64,000 nucleotides of DNA from Roseateles oligotrophus (GTDB lineage: Bacteria; Pseudomonadota; Gammaproteobacteria; Burkholderiales; Burkholderiaceae_C), in contig NZ_JAJIRN010000012.1 in assembly GCF_025717515.1 (NCBI RefSeq), forward strand, positions 62,001-126,000, read 5' to 3'. Within the stretch, counting starts at the first letter, position 1; each line of letters begins with the position of its first letter. A model generated the notes under the pieces. That model saw nothing but the letters and a program-made list of their open reading frames with translations, did not search any database and was not told the origin of the DNA. Both the position numbers and the translations under genes were made by a program. Below are positions 46,622 to 55,104 of the stretch, one piece after another.

Positions 46622-47284
46622 ATGATTGATATTTCAAGCCTGCGCGCACCACTGACTGCGGCCGCGACGACCCTGCAGTTGCAGCTCAGCGAGCCTCAAG
46701 TCGAGCAACTCCTGGCCTATCTGGCCATGATGGAAAAGTGGAACAAGGTCTACAACCTGACCTCGCTGCGCGACCCGCAGGCGATGTTGACCCACCATTT
46801 GATCGACAGCCTGAGCTTGCTACCCGCCTTGCGCAAACATACCCAAGGCCAAGCGCTGCGTTTGATGGATGTCGGCAGCGGCGGTGGTTTGCCCGGCGTG
46901 GTGATTGCCATCTGCAACCCCGAGATCGATGTTTCTTGCGTGGATGCGGTGCTGAAGAAAGCCAGCTTCATCACCCAAGTCGCGGCCGAGTTGAAGCTGC
47001 CCAATTTGCATGGCGTGCATTCCAGGGTCGAAGCCTTGAAGACGCCTGCCTTTGACTTGATCACCTCGCGGGCCTTCGCCTCGCTCTTAGACTTCACCAC
47101 CCTCACCCGCCAGCATCTGAAGCCCGGCGCAATTTGGCTGGCGATGAAGGGCCAGCATCCGGCCGACGAGATCGCCGCCCTGACTGCCGATCTCGATGTG
47201 TTTCACGTGGAACAACTTGAGGTGCCGGGCCTCGACGCACAGCGTTGTTTGATCTGGATTCGTCCAAAAAACCAAGCATTGTAA
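46622..47284 (+). CDS. rsmG: 16S rRNA (guanine-527-N7)-methyltransferase
   Basis: A 220-residue SAM methyltransferase modifying G527 of 16S rRNA. Recognised by MMEKWNKVYNLTSLRDPQAMLTHHLIDSLSLLP, the SAM loop LMDVGSGGGLPGVVIAI, CVDAVLKKASFI and LITSRAFASL. It lies 22 nt after mnmG in the classic gidA-gidB order. A near-perfect parS site lies close to its 3' end. Confidence 0.97.
   Translation: MIDISSLRAPLTAAATTLQLQLSEPQVEQLLAYLAMMEKWNKVYNLTSLRDPQAMLTHHLIDSLSLLPALRKHTQGQALRLMDVGSGGGLPGVVIAICNPEIDVSCVDAVLKKASFITQVAAELKLPNLHGVHSRVEALKTPAFDLITSRAFASLLDFTTLTRQHLKPGAIWLAMKGQHPADEIAALTADLDVFHVEQLEVPGLDAQRCLIWIRPKNQAL
47199..47214. promoter_or_regulatory. parS: parS-like site, one mismatch
   Basis: TGTTTCACGTGGAACA differs from the perfect parS palindrome by a single base (A to G in the right arm). 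It lies within the 3' part of rsmG, about 950 bp after the second perfect site. Likely still bound by ParB, perhaps more weakly. Confidence 0.75.
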
Positions 47285-47313
47285 ACAAAATAGCCGGGCG
47301 CAGCGATTAAGCT

Positions 47314-47392
47314 CTAGGAGCCTGTCGGACTTGGGGCGGCGATAGCGAGAATCGGCCCCAGCCGCCGACTCCCAAGCCCGACAGACTCCTAG
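47314..47392. repeat. Long inverted repeat element between rsmG and parA
   Basis: CTAGGAGCCTGTCGG-ACTTGGG (from 47314) and CCCAAGCCCGACAGACTCCTAG (to 47392) form 22-bp arms with two mismatches, separated by 35 bp that themselves contain GGGGC/GCCCC pairing. The 79-bp element has the form of a MITE or extragenic palindromic repeat; it could also act as a terminator or RNA-processing hairpin between the genes. No second copy was noticed in the window. Confidence 0.65.
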
Positions 47393-47412
47393 CGTCCACA
47401 AAAATAGAGCAC

Positions 47413-48183
47413 ATGGCCAAGATCTTTTGCGTTGCCAATCAAAAAGGCGGAGTCGGCAAGACCACCACCACCGTCAACCTCGCCGCCGGCCTGGCCAAGG
47501 TAGGCCAGCGTGTGCTGGTCGTTGACCTTGACCCGCAAGGCAATGCGACGATGGGCTCGGGCATAGACAAGCGCACGCTGGAGCTGACCGTCTACGACGT
47601 GTTGCTGGAATCCAGCAGCGTCGCCGAGGCCAAGCAGCACAGCGAAAAAGCCGGCTACGACGTGCTCGGCGCCAATCGCGAGTTGGCCGGCGCCGAGGTG
47701 GAACTGGTCTCGCAAGAGCGCCGTGAGCGCCGCCTGAAAACCGCGCTGAGCGCGGTCAAGGATGACTACGACTTCGTCCTGATCGACTGCCCGCCTTCGC
47801 TGTCGATGCTGACGCTGAACGGCCTGTGCTGCGCGCATGGCGTCGTCGTGCCGATGCAATGCGAGTACTTTGCGCTTGAAGGTCTCTCGGACCTGGTCAA
47901 TACGATCAAGCAGGTACATGCCAACCTAAACCCCGACCTGCAAATCATCGGCCTTTTGCGCGTGATGTTCGACCCCCGCATCACGCTGCAGAACCAGGTC
48001 AGCGACCAACTCAAGAGCCATTTCGGCGACAAGGTGTTCGACACCGTGATTCCGCGCAATGTGCGCTTGGCCGAGGCGCCGAGCTACGGCCTGCCCGGCG
48101 TTGTGTTTGACCCGTCCTCCAAGGGTGCGCAGTCCTTTGTCGAATTCGCACGTGAAATGGTGCGTCGCGTCGGCAGCATGTGA
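47413..48183 (+). CDS. parA: Chromosome partitioning ATPase ParA (Soj)
   Basis: A 256-residue Walker-type ATPase. Deviant Walker A KGGVGKTTT near the N-terminus (ANQKGGVGKTTTTVNLAAGLA), LVVDLDPQGNATMGSG (Walker A-prime), LIDCPPSLSMLTLNGL (Walker B). It binds DNA as an ATP dimer and is driven by ParB-parS for origin segregation. It lacks the N-terminal HTH of plasmid type Ia ParA, as chromosomal ones do. Its TGA overlaps the ATG of the acetyltransferase gene (TGATG). Confidence 0.97.
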   Translation: MAKIFCVANQKGGVGKTTTTVNLAAGLAKVGQRVLVVDLDPQGNATMGSGIDKRTLELTVYDVLLESSSVAEAKQHSEKAGYDVLGANRELAGAEVELVSQERRERRLKTALSAVKDDYDFVLIDCPPSLSMLTLNGLCCAHGVVVPMQCEYFALEGLSDLVNTIKQVHANLNPDLQIIGLLRVMFDPRITLQNQVSDQLKSHFGDKVFDTVIPRNVRLAEAPSYGLPGVVFDPSSKGAQSFVEFAREMVRRVGSM

Positions 48184-48962
48184 TGTTGGGAATTGATTTG
48201 GCACAGCGTGCCGAGCAAGCGGGTTTGAACGCCAGCGCCCCGCCACAAGAGAAGTTGATCGAAGGCTGGTTGATCCGGCTCTCCCCCGGCAAAGCAAAAC
48301 GCTCGCGCTGCATCAATGCGCTGGCCGCCGGCAGCCTGCCCCTGGACGAATTGCTGGCGCGCTGCCAGGCGGCTTTTGCGGCGGCCAATCTGCCGCTCTA
48401 TGTGCGCGTTACGCCTTACAGCCAGCCGGCCGATTTGGACGAGCGCTTGGCCGCCAAAGGCTGGCCCGCTTCGGACGCCGCCGATGTGATGGTCCTGGCT
48501 GCCCTTCCCTCCACAGCGGAACTGCCGGCCGGCCAGATTTTGCACACATTGGATGCGCCAGGCTACGCGCAACTGGTCGGTCACTTGCGCGGCTCCAGCG
48601 CGGCCGAAATCAGCGCCCATGCCGAACGCATGCAGGCCTCGCCGGTGCCCTATCAAGGCTTCGCACTTTGGGCCGGAGGCGCACTACTGGCCTGCGGCCA
48701 GTTCGCCCGCGAAGGCGGCATCGTCGGTCTGTTTGATATCTTCACGCCGCCCGAGCAGCGCGGCCAAGGCCATGCCTTCAATCTATGCCGCCGCTTGCTG
48801 CACATTGCCGGCACCGAGGGCGCCCGAGAGGCCTATCTGCAGGTCGGCTCGGACAACCCGGTGGCCCAGCGCGTCTACGCGCGGCTGGGCTTCAGCTTCG
48901 CTTACCGTTACCACTACCGCAGCCCGGCGACGGCCACGGCCACGGCAAATACAGCGGCCTAG
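48183..48962 (+). CDS. GNAT-family acetyltransferase coupled to parA
   Basis: A 259-residue protein whose C-terminal half is a GNAT domain (VGLFDIFTPPEQRGQGHAFNLCRRLLHIA, QVGSDNPVAQRVYARLGFSFAYRYHYR). The N-terminal half contains KLIEGWLIRLSPGKAKRSRCINAL, a segment shared by a two-part GNAT subgroup. The ATG overlaps the parA stop by one base, implying coupling to ParA production, though the link may be only one of operon position. The C-terminal tail is an Ala/Thr repeat (ATATATANTAA). Substrate unknown. Confidence 0.82.
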   Translation: MLGIDLAQRAEQAGLNASAPPQEKLIEGWLIRLSPGKAKRSRCINALAAGSLPLDELLARCQAAFAAANLPLYVRVTPYSQPADLDERLAAKGWPASDAADVMVLAALPSTAELPAGQILHTLDAPGYAQLVGHLRGSSAAEISAHAERMQASPVPYQGFALWAGGALLACGQFAREGGIVGLFDIFTPPEQRGQGHAFNLCRRLLHIAGTEGAREAYLQVGSDNPVAQRVYARLGFSFAYRYHYRSPATATATANTAA

Positions 48963-48968
48963 CTCGCC

Positions 48969-49910
48969 TTAAAGCCCCAGACCCTCATCGAGGCCCAGGT
49001 GCACGTTCATCGACTGCACGGCGGCCCCGCTGGCGCCCTTGCCGAGGTTGTCCAAGCGAGCCATCACCAGCACCTGCGTGTCGGAGCCGAACACGAACAG
49101 ATCGACCCGGTTGCTGTCATTGCAGGCCTGCACATCGAAGAAACCACTCTCCAGCGTCGCCGCATCGCGCAGCGGCATCACGCGGATGAAGCGCTCGCCC
49201 TCGTAATGCGCGGCCAAGGCCTGCTGCAAGTCTTCGGCGCGGGTACCGGCGCGCAGCTGACTCAGATGCAGCGGCACGGTCACGCACAAGCCCTTGTAGA
49301 AGCTGCCGACGATAGGCATGAAGACCGGCGCGTGAGCCAAGCCGGTGTAGTTCATCATCTCGGGCAGATGCTTGTGCGCCAAGCCCAGCGCATAGGGGCG
49401 CGGCGACTGCAAGGCCGGATTGCCGCCGGCTTCATACTCGGCGATCATGCTTTTGCCACCGCCCGAGTAACCGGTTATCGAGGTGGCCGAAACCAGGGCG
49501 GCCGGGCTCAGCAGACCCGCATCCACCAGCGGCCGCAAGGCCAGGATGAAGGCCGAGGCATGGCAGCCGGGGTTGGAGATGCGTTTGGCGGCGCGCAGCT
49601 TGTCGCGCTGACCCTTGGCCAATTCGGGCAGGCCAAAGGCCCAGCCGGAGACCGTGCGGTGCGCGGTGCTGGCGTCGATCAAACAGGTGTTCGGGTTGCT
49701 GATCATCGCGGCGGCTTCACGTGAAGCGGCGTCGGGCAGGCACAGGAAAGCCACATCGGCGGCGTTCAACAAGCGCGCGCGCTCGGCGGCGTCCTTGCGC
49801 TTGTCGGCATCAATGCGCAGCACTTCCACATCCTTGCGCGCCGCTAGGTATTCATGAATACGCAGCCCCGTCGTACCCTCTTGTCCGTCCACAAATACCG
49901 CGTAAGTCAT
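48969..49910 (-). CDS. argC: N-acetyl-gamma-glutamyl-phosphate reductase (type 2 ArgC)
   Basis: A 313-residue enzyme reducing N-acetylglutamyl-phosphate to the semialdehyde in arginine synthesis. The short type-2 form starts [20 protein letters not shown]; the catalytic Cys is in [12 protein letters not shown], followed by [13 protein letters not shown] and [18 protein letters not shown] precedes the ATG at 49910. It sits on the opposite strand inside the parA-parB interval, interrupting it. Confidence 0.95.
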   Translation of the reverse strand: MTYAVFVDGQEGTTGLRIHEYLAARKDVEVLRIDADKRKDAAERARLLNAADVAFLCLPDAASREAAAMISNPNTCLIDASTAHRTVSGWAFGLPELAKGQRDKLRAAKRISNPGCHASAFILALRPLVDAGLLSPAALVSATSITGYSGGGKSMIAEYEAGGNPALQSPRPYALGLAHKHLPEMMNYTGLAHAPVFMPIVGSFYKGLCVTVPLHLSQLRAGTRAEDLQQALAAHYEGERFIRVMPLRDAATLESGFFDVQACNDSNRVDLFVFGSDTQVLVMARLDNLGKGASGAAVQSMNVHLGLDEGLGL

Positions 49911-49961
49911 GATCTCTCCTGCACAATCAAATCCAAAGAAACGAAAGCATAAAGCAAGCCG

Positions 49962-50513
49962 ATGAAGATTCAGCAACGCATCCTCTTACTACCCGGTTGG
50001 TTGAACTCCGACCCCGATCATTGGCAGAGCCATTGGGAGCAGCGCTTTGGCTACCAGCGGGTCGAACAGGCCGATTGGGAATGGCCGCGGCGCGGCGACT
50101 GGATGGCGCGCCTGGACGAGGTCTTGCTCGCGGACGAGCGCCCGACCTTCTTGGTCGCCCATTCGCTCGGCAGCCAATTGGTCGCCAGCTGGGCCGAGCA
50201 TTCGCAACATGCCGCTCGCGTGGCGGGAGCCTTGCTGGTGGCGCCGCCCGACACCGAGGCGGCCGATATGCCGCCCCAATTGCACAACTGGCGGCCCATC
50301 CGCCGCAGCCGCCTGCCCTTCCCCTCGATCACCGTGGTCAGCAGCGATGACCCGTTTTGCGCGTTCGATCGCGCTGCGCAGATGGCGACAGATTGGGGCA
50401 GCCGCTTGGTCGAGGCGGGGCCATACGGTCATCTGAATACGGCCGCCAATCTCGGCCAATGGGAGGCGGGTCAGGCCTTGCTGGCTGAGTTGCTCAGCGT
50501 GCCGCGCGAGTAA
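49962..50513 (+). CDS. RBBP9/YdeN-family serine hydrolase
   Basis: A 183-residue alpha/beta hydrolase. The family start [19 protein letters not shown] is clear; nucleophile Ser in [12 protein letters not shown], Asp in VVSSDDPFC and His in [11 protein letters not shown] complete the triad. Members are small cytosolic esterases or peptidase-like serine hydrolases with poorly defined substrates. It lies 14 nt upstream of parB on the same strand, likely sharing its transcript. Confidence 0.88.
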   Translation: MKIQQRILLLPGWLNSDPDHWQSHWEQRFGYQRVEQADWEWPRRGDWMARLDEVLLADERPTFLVAHSLGSQLVASWAEHSQHAARVAGALLVAPPDTEAADMPPQLHNWRPIRRSRLPFPSITVVSSDDPFCAFDRAAQMATDWGSRLVEAGPYGHLNTAANLGQWEAGQALLAELLSVPRE

Positions 50514-50527
50514 GGGACAATTGTCAG

Positions 50528-51439
50528 ATGGTCACAAAAAAACTCAAAGGCCTCGGCCTCGGCTTGGAAGCACTCTTAGGCCCCACCGTCAGCGATTCCA
50601 ATGCAGCAGCCGCCCGCGAAGGTGTCCCTAACGCCTTGCGTCTGGAGCAGATGCAGGCCGGCAAATATCAGCCACGCACACGCATGGATGAAGGCTCGCT
50701 GTATGAGCTGGCCGAGAGCATCAAGGCGCAAGGCATCATGCAGCCCATCCTGGTGCGGCCGATCAAGCCGCCCTCGGATCTGAGCGAGGTCCGTTTCGAG
50801 ATCATCGCTGGCGAGCGGCGCTTCCGGGCCGCCAAGCTGGCCGGTCTGCGCGAGGTGCCGGTGCTGGTCAAAGCGGTGCCCGACGAGGCCGCCGCCGCGA
50901 TGTCCTTGATCGAGAACATTCAGCGCGAAGACCTCAACCCGCTCGAAGAAGCACAAGGCCTGCAGCGTCTGGTCAGCGAGTTCCATCTGACCCATGAACA
51001 AGCGGCCCAAGCGGTCGGCCGTTCACGCAGCGCCGCCAGCAATTTGTTGCGCCTGCTGCAGCTGGTGGAGCCGGTGCAGAACATGCTGATGGCCGGCGAT
51101 ATCGACATGGGTCATGCGCGCGCGCTGCTGCCCTTGGACGGAGCGCATCAGATCACCTGCGCGACCGAAATTGCCGCCAAAAAACTCAGCGTGCGCGAGG
51201 CCGAAAAAATGGTTGCCCGCCAAGGTGTGGGTCGCCAGACGACCTTGCTGCGGGCCAAGAACGACAAGAGCCGTGACCTCTTGCGGCTGGAAGAAGAACT
51301 GTCGGACCTGCTCACGGCGGTGGTCGAGGTGCGCGTCAAGAAGCGCACCAAGCGCGGCGAGCAGGGCGAGTTGTCAATTCAGTTTGCATCGCTTGATGAG
51401 CTCAATGGCTTGATCGATCGACTGCGCGGACCCCAATAA
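50528..51439 (+). CDS. parB: Chromosome partitioning protein ParB (Spo0J)
   Basis: A 303-residue CTP-dependent DNA clamp. N-terminal KLKGLGLGLEALLG (the ParA-stimulating stretch), the CTPase domain with YQPRTRMDE, GIMQPILVRP and GERRFRAAKLAG, then ENIQREDLNPLEEAQG and the HTH LTHEQAAQAVGRSRSAASNLLRLLQL, and a C-terminal dimerisation tail. It should load at the parS sites in mnmG and rsmG and spread. Unusually, three genes separate it from parA. Confidence 0.97.
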   Translation: MVTKKLKGLGLGLEALLGPTVSDSNAAAAREGVPNALRLEQMQAGKYQPRTRMDEGSLYELAESIKAQGIMQPILVRPIKPPSDLSEVRFEIIAGERRFRAAKLAGLREVPVLVKAVPDEAAAAMSLIENIQREDLNPLEEAQGLQRLVSEFHLTHEQAAQAVGRSRSAASNLLRLLQLVEPVQNMLMAGDIDMGHARALLPLDGAHQITCATEIAAKKLSVREAEKMVARQGVGRQTTLLRAKNDKSRDLLRLEEELSDLLTAVVEVRVKKRTKRGEQGELSIQFASLDELNGLIDRLRGPQ

Positions 51440-51743
51440 TTGCATGACCTATTGCGATGCGGGGTCAGGTCATGCCCCCTCCAACACGACAAGTAAAATT
51501 GGCGTAGCATTCACCTAGAGTTACGGTATTGAAATAGCGTGAAGGAGCCATAAGTTCGGCCTTATTCTTCTTTTATTTTGAGTTCATAAGTAGCAAGCTC
51601 TACTCCAGACAGAAGCAGCAAGGAAAGCTCTGATGACGCCCCAGACTCCACTGGCGGCAGCGGCTGGGACGCCATCAGAACTTCCCTGAAGTCCTTGGAC
51701 AAACGGGTGTCCGGGGCTGGATGGGGCTTTACTGGAGCTCAAT
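51440..51743. other. 304-bp intergenic region parB-prkA
   Basis: No gene seen. The stretch 51480-51600 is AT-rich for this genome and probably holds the prkA promoter; no sigma-54 consensus was recognised. An inverted repeat after parB is listed separately. The Shine-Dalgarno-like GGAGC precedes the prkA ATG. Confidence 0.5.
51442..51475. terminator. Inverted repeat after parB, weak terminator candidate
   Basis: GCATGACCT (51442-51450) and AGGTCATGC (51467-51475) are perfect 9-bp arms with a 16-nt loop, beginning 3 nt after the parB stop. CCCC rather than a T-tract follows, so it would not be a standard intrinsic terminator. Confidence 0.35.
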
Positions 51744-53666
51744 ATGGACGTGATCAGCAGTTTCACCGCTCGCTACGAACGCACTCGCGTTGAAGAACTC
51801 TCGCTGGAAGACTACCTCGCCGAGTGCAAGCGCAATCCCATCACCTACGCCACCGCGCCCGAGCGCATGCTGCAGGCGATCGGTGAGCCACAGATGATTG
51901 ACACCCGCAATGACACGCGGCTGTCGCGCTTGTTCGCCAACAAGACGATCAAGGTCTACCCCGCTTTCGCCGAGTTCTACGGGCTCGAAGAAGCGATTGA
52001 ACAAGTCGTTAGCTACTTCCGCCACGCAGCCCAGGGGCTGGAGGAAAAGAAGCAGATCCTCTATCTGCTGGGCCCCGTCGGCGGTGGCAAAAGCTCGATC
52101 GCCGAACGCCTGAAGGGCTTGATGGAGCAAGTGCCCTTCTATGCGTTGCAGGGATCGCCGGTCAACGAGTCGCCGCTGGGCCTGTTTGACGCGGCCGAAG
52201 ACGGCCCCTTGCTTGAACAGGAGTACGGCATTCCACGCCGTTACTTGAACCGCATCCTGAGCCCCTGGGCGGTCAAACGTCTGGAGGAGTTTGGTGGCGA
52301 CATCCGCCGCTTCAAGGTGGTCAAGCGCTACCCCAGCGTGCTCAAGCAGGTCGGCATCTCCAAGACCGAGCCGGGCGACGAGAACAACCAGGACATCTCC
52401 TCGCTGGTCGGCAAGGTTGATATCCGCAAGCTCGAAACCTTCTCGCAAGACGACCCGGATGCCTATAGCTATTCCGGTGGCCTCTGCCTGGCCAATCAGG
52501 GCTTGCTGGAATTCGTCGAAATGTTCAAGGCTCCGATCAAGGTCTTGCACCCGCTGCTGACCGCCACGCAGGAGGGCAATTACAAGGGCACCGAGGGCTT
52601 CGGCGCGATCCCCTTCGACGGCATCGTGCTGGCCCATAGCAATGAGAGCGAGTGGAAGACCTTCCGCAATAACAAGAACAACGAAGCCTTCCTGGACCGC
52701 ATTTACATCGTCAAAGTGCCGTACTGCCTGCGCGTTAGCGAAGAGGTCAAGATCTATGAGAAGCTGATCCGAGGCTCCTCGCTGGTGTTTGCGAAATGCG
52801 CGCCGGGAACGCTGAAGATGATGAGCCAGTTTGCGATCCTGACCCGGCTGAAGGAGCCCGAAAACTCGTCGCTGTACTCGAAGATGCTGGTCTACGACGG
52901 CGAAAGCCTGAAGGACACCGATCCCAAGGCCAAGAGCTATCAGGAGTATCGCGACTACGCCGGCGTCGACGAAGGCATGAGCGGCATCTCGACCCGCTTC
53001 GCTTACAAGATTCTGTCCAAGGTTTTCAACTTCGACAGCTCCGAGGTGGCCGCCAACCCGGTGCATCTGATGTATGTGCTGGAGCAGCAGATCGAGCGCG
53101 AGCAGTTCCCGTCCGAGACCGAGACCAAGTATGTCGGCTTCATCAAGGAGAACTTGGCCCCGCGCTATGCCGAATTCATCGGCAAGGAGATCCAGACCGC
53201 TTATCTGGAGAGTTATAGCGAATATGGGCAGAACATCTTCGACCGCTATGTCACCTATGCCGACTACTGGATTCAGGACCAGGAGTACCGTGACACCGAC
53301 ACCGGCGAGGTGTTTGACCGCTCGGCCTTGAACACCGAGTTGGAAAAGATCGAAAAGCCCGCCGGCATCAGCAACCCGAAAGATTTCCGCAACGAGATCG
53401 TCAATTTCGTGCTGCGCGCGCGTGCCAACAATGCCGGCAAGAACGCGTCATGGACCAGCTACGAGAAGCTGCGCACGGTGATCGAGAAGAAGATGTTCTC
53501 CAACACCGAGGAGTTGCTTCCCGTCATCAGCTTCAACGCCAAGGCCAGCGCCGACGAGGCCAAGAAGCATGAGAACTTCGTCCAGCGCATGGTCGACAAG
53601 GGCTACACAGCCAAACAGGTGCGACTGCTGTGTGAATGGTATTTGAGGGTTCGCAAGAGCTCTTGA
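51744..53666 (+). CDS. prkA: PrkA family serine protein kinase (YeaG)
   Basis: A 640-residue protein with an N-terminal AAA+ domain (Walker A GPVGGGKSS near residue 113) and a C-terminal PrkA kinase-like domain. Family hallmarks include ILYLLGPVGGGKSSIAERLK, YALQGSPVNESPLGLFD, VKRYPSVLKQVGISKTEPGDENNQD and VFNFDSSEVAANPVHLMYVLEQQI. In enterobacteria yeaG acts in stationary phase and nitrogen stress. First gene of the prkA-yeaH-spoVR trio, 115 nt upstream of the next. The ATG at 51744 is the natural start. Confidence 0.96.
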   Translation: MDVISSFTARYERTRVEELSLEDYLAECKRNPITYATAPERMLQAIGEPQMIDTRNDTRLSRLFANKTIKVYPAFAEFYGLEEAIEQVVSYFRHAAQGLEEKKQILYLLGPVGGGKSSIAERLKGLMEQVPFYALQGSPVNESPLGLFDAAEDGPLLEQEYGIPRRYLNRILSPWAVKRLEEFGGDIRRFKVVKRYPSVLKQVGISKTEPGDENNQDISSLVGKVDIRKLETFSQDDPDAYSYSGGLCLANQGLLEFVEMFKAPIKVLHPLLTATQEGNYKGTEGFGAIPFDGIVLAHSNESEWKTFRNNKNNEAFLDRIYIVKVPYCLRVSEEVKIYEKLIRGSSLVFAKCAPGTLKMMSQFAILTRLKEPENSSLYSKMLVYDGESLKDTDPKAKSYQEYRDYAGVDEGMSGISTRFAYKILSKVFNFDSSEVAANPVHLMYVLEQQIEREQFPSETETKYVGFIKENLAPRYAEFIGKEIQTAYLESYSEYGQNIFDRYVTYADYWIQDQEYRDTDTGEVFDRSALNTELEKIEKPAGISNPKDFRNEIVNFVLRARANNAGKNASWTSYEKLRTVIEKKMFSNTEELLPVISFNAKASADEAKKHENFVQRMVDKGYTAKQVRLLCEWYLRVRKSS

Positions 53667-53781
53667 GTTTTCGTCAATATCGTTCGAAGTAGCCGAGGCC
53701 GCCGCCGGGCCACCCTGAGGCGGGCAAGACCGTCTCGGGGGGTGCTTGGCTGTATTACGGCTACCGGGGGTAAACGTTCAT

Positions 53782-55062
53782 ATGCTTCAGCAAATCATCG
53801 ACCGTCGCCTGTCCGGCAAGAACAAGTCGATCGGCAATCGCGAACGCTTCCTGCAGCGCCACAAGGAGCAGGTGCGTGAGGCGGTGCGACGGGCCGTTGA
53901 CGGCCGCGGTATCCGTGACATGGAACATGGTGAAGACGTTCATATTCCCAAAAAGGATTTGAACGAGCCGGTCTTTGGCCATGGCGAAGGCGGCGTGCGC
54001 GAAGTTGTGCGGCCCGGCAACGTCGAACATGTCAAGGGTGACCGCCTGGCCAAACCCAAGGGCGGTGGCCAGGGTCAAGGTGGAGGGCAGGCGAGCGACT
54101 CCGGCGAAGGCGAGGACGATTTCGTCTTCCACCTCAGCCGGGAGGAGTTCATGCAGGTCTTCTTCGAGGACTTGGCGCTGCCCAATCTGGAGCGCACCCA
54201 GCTCGCCGACACGCCCGAATGGAAGACCCACCGAGCCGGCTACACCGGCGATGGCAACCCGACCAATCTGCACATCGTGCGCTCGATGCGCGGTGCACTC
54301 GGCCGCCGTATTGCGCTGGGGACGGAAAAGCGGCGCGAGTTGCTGGAGCTGGAAGAACGCCTCGCCCTGCTCAAGCATGAGAACCAGGCCGACCCTGAGG
54401 TTCAGCGCATGCTGCTGGAAACCGAGGCGCGCATCGGCCATCTGCGCCAGCGCATCAAGGCGATTCCCTTTCTTGACCCCATTGACCTGCGCTTTCGCAA
54501 CCGGGTGCGGGTGCCGGTGCCGACCAGCCGCGCGGTCATGTTCTGCCTGATGGATGTGTCGGGCTCGATGGATGAGAGTCGCAAGGAATTGGCCAAGCGC
54601 TTCTTCATCCTGCTTTATCTGTTCCTGACCCGGCATTACGAGAAGATCGAAGTCGTTTTCATCCGCCACCACACCCAGGCACAGGAAGTGGACGAACAGA
54701 ACTTCTTCCACGCTACCGAGACCGGCGGTACCGTGGTCTCGAGTGCGCTGGTCTTGATGGAAGAAATCATCCGCGAGCGCTATCCGCGCAATGAGTGGAA
54801 TATCTACGGCGCACAGGCCAGCGATGGCGATAACTGGCACCATGACAGCGGCCGCTGCCGCGAATTGCTGGCCGACAAGATCTTGCCCATGTGCCGCTAC
54901 TTTGCCTATGTGCAGGTGGCCGAGCAGGAGCAGAACCTCTGGGATGAATATTGCAAACTCAGTGAGGAGGTGCGCCACTTCGCGATGCGCAAGGCCACCG
55001 AGGTGTCGCAAATCTACCCGGTCTTCAGGGATCTGTTCAAGAAGGAAAGTTCAGCTAAGTGA
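53782..55062 (+). CDS. YeaH/YhbH family protein (DUF444, VWA-like)
   Basis: A 426-residue DUF444 protein. N-terminal LQQIIDRRLSGKNKSIGNRERFLQRHKEQ and DMEHGEDVHIPKKDL are diagnostic; a Gly/Gln-rich linker (GGGQGQGGGQ) follows, then a VWA-like domain with MIDAS motif DVSGSMDES. Functions with PrkA and SpoVR in stationary-phase/stress physiology by constant gene association; the biochemical role is unclear. ATG at 53782 gives the canonical start. Confidence 0.95.
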   Translation: MLQQIIDRRLSGKNKSIGNRERFLQRHKEQVREAVRRAVDGRGIRDMEHGEDVHIPKKDLNEPVFGHGEGGVREVVRPGNVEHVKGDRLAKPKGGGQGQGGGQASDSGEGEDDFVFHLSREEFMQVFFEDLALPNLERTQLADTPEWKTHRAGYTGDGNPTNLHIVRSMRGALGRRIALGTEKRRELLELEERLALLKHENQADPEVQRMLLETEARIGHLRQRIKAIPFLDPIDLRFRNRVRVPVPTSRAVMFCLMDVSGSMDESRKELAKRFFILLYLFLTRHYEKIEVVFIRHHTQAQEVDEQNFFHATETGGTVVSSALVLMEEIIRERYPRNEWNIYGAQASDGDNWHHDSGRCRELLADKILPMCRYFAYVQVAEQEQNLWDEYCKLSEEVRHFAMRKATEVSQIYPVFRDLFKKESSAK

Positions 55063-55104
55063 GTGCCTGCACTCAAGCGCTAATTGAAGAAATAAGGGGC
55101 TGAC

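Noticed and set aside
48144-48159. CACGTGAAAT in the 3' end of parA
   Set aside because: Only the core and three flanking bases match parS; expected by chance.
49713-49728. parS-like GGCTTCACGTGAAGCG in argC
   Set aside because: Keeps the CACGTG core but only 12 of 16 positions match; too weak to list as a site without binding data.
51480-51600. Sigma-54 promoter before prkA
   Set aside because: The region is AT-rich, but no TGGCAC-N5-TTGC-like element with correct spacing was found.
51729-53066. 445-codon open frame antisense to prkA
   Set aside because: Mirror frame of a strongly conserved gene; low-complexity composition and no recognisable domain.
53761-55011. 416-codon open frame antisense to the DUF444 gene
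   Set aside because: Same reasoning: shadow of a well-conserved gene.
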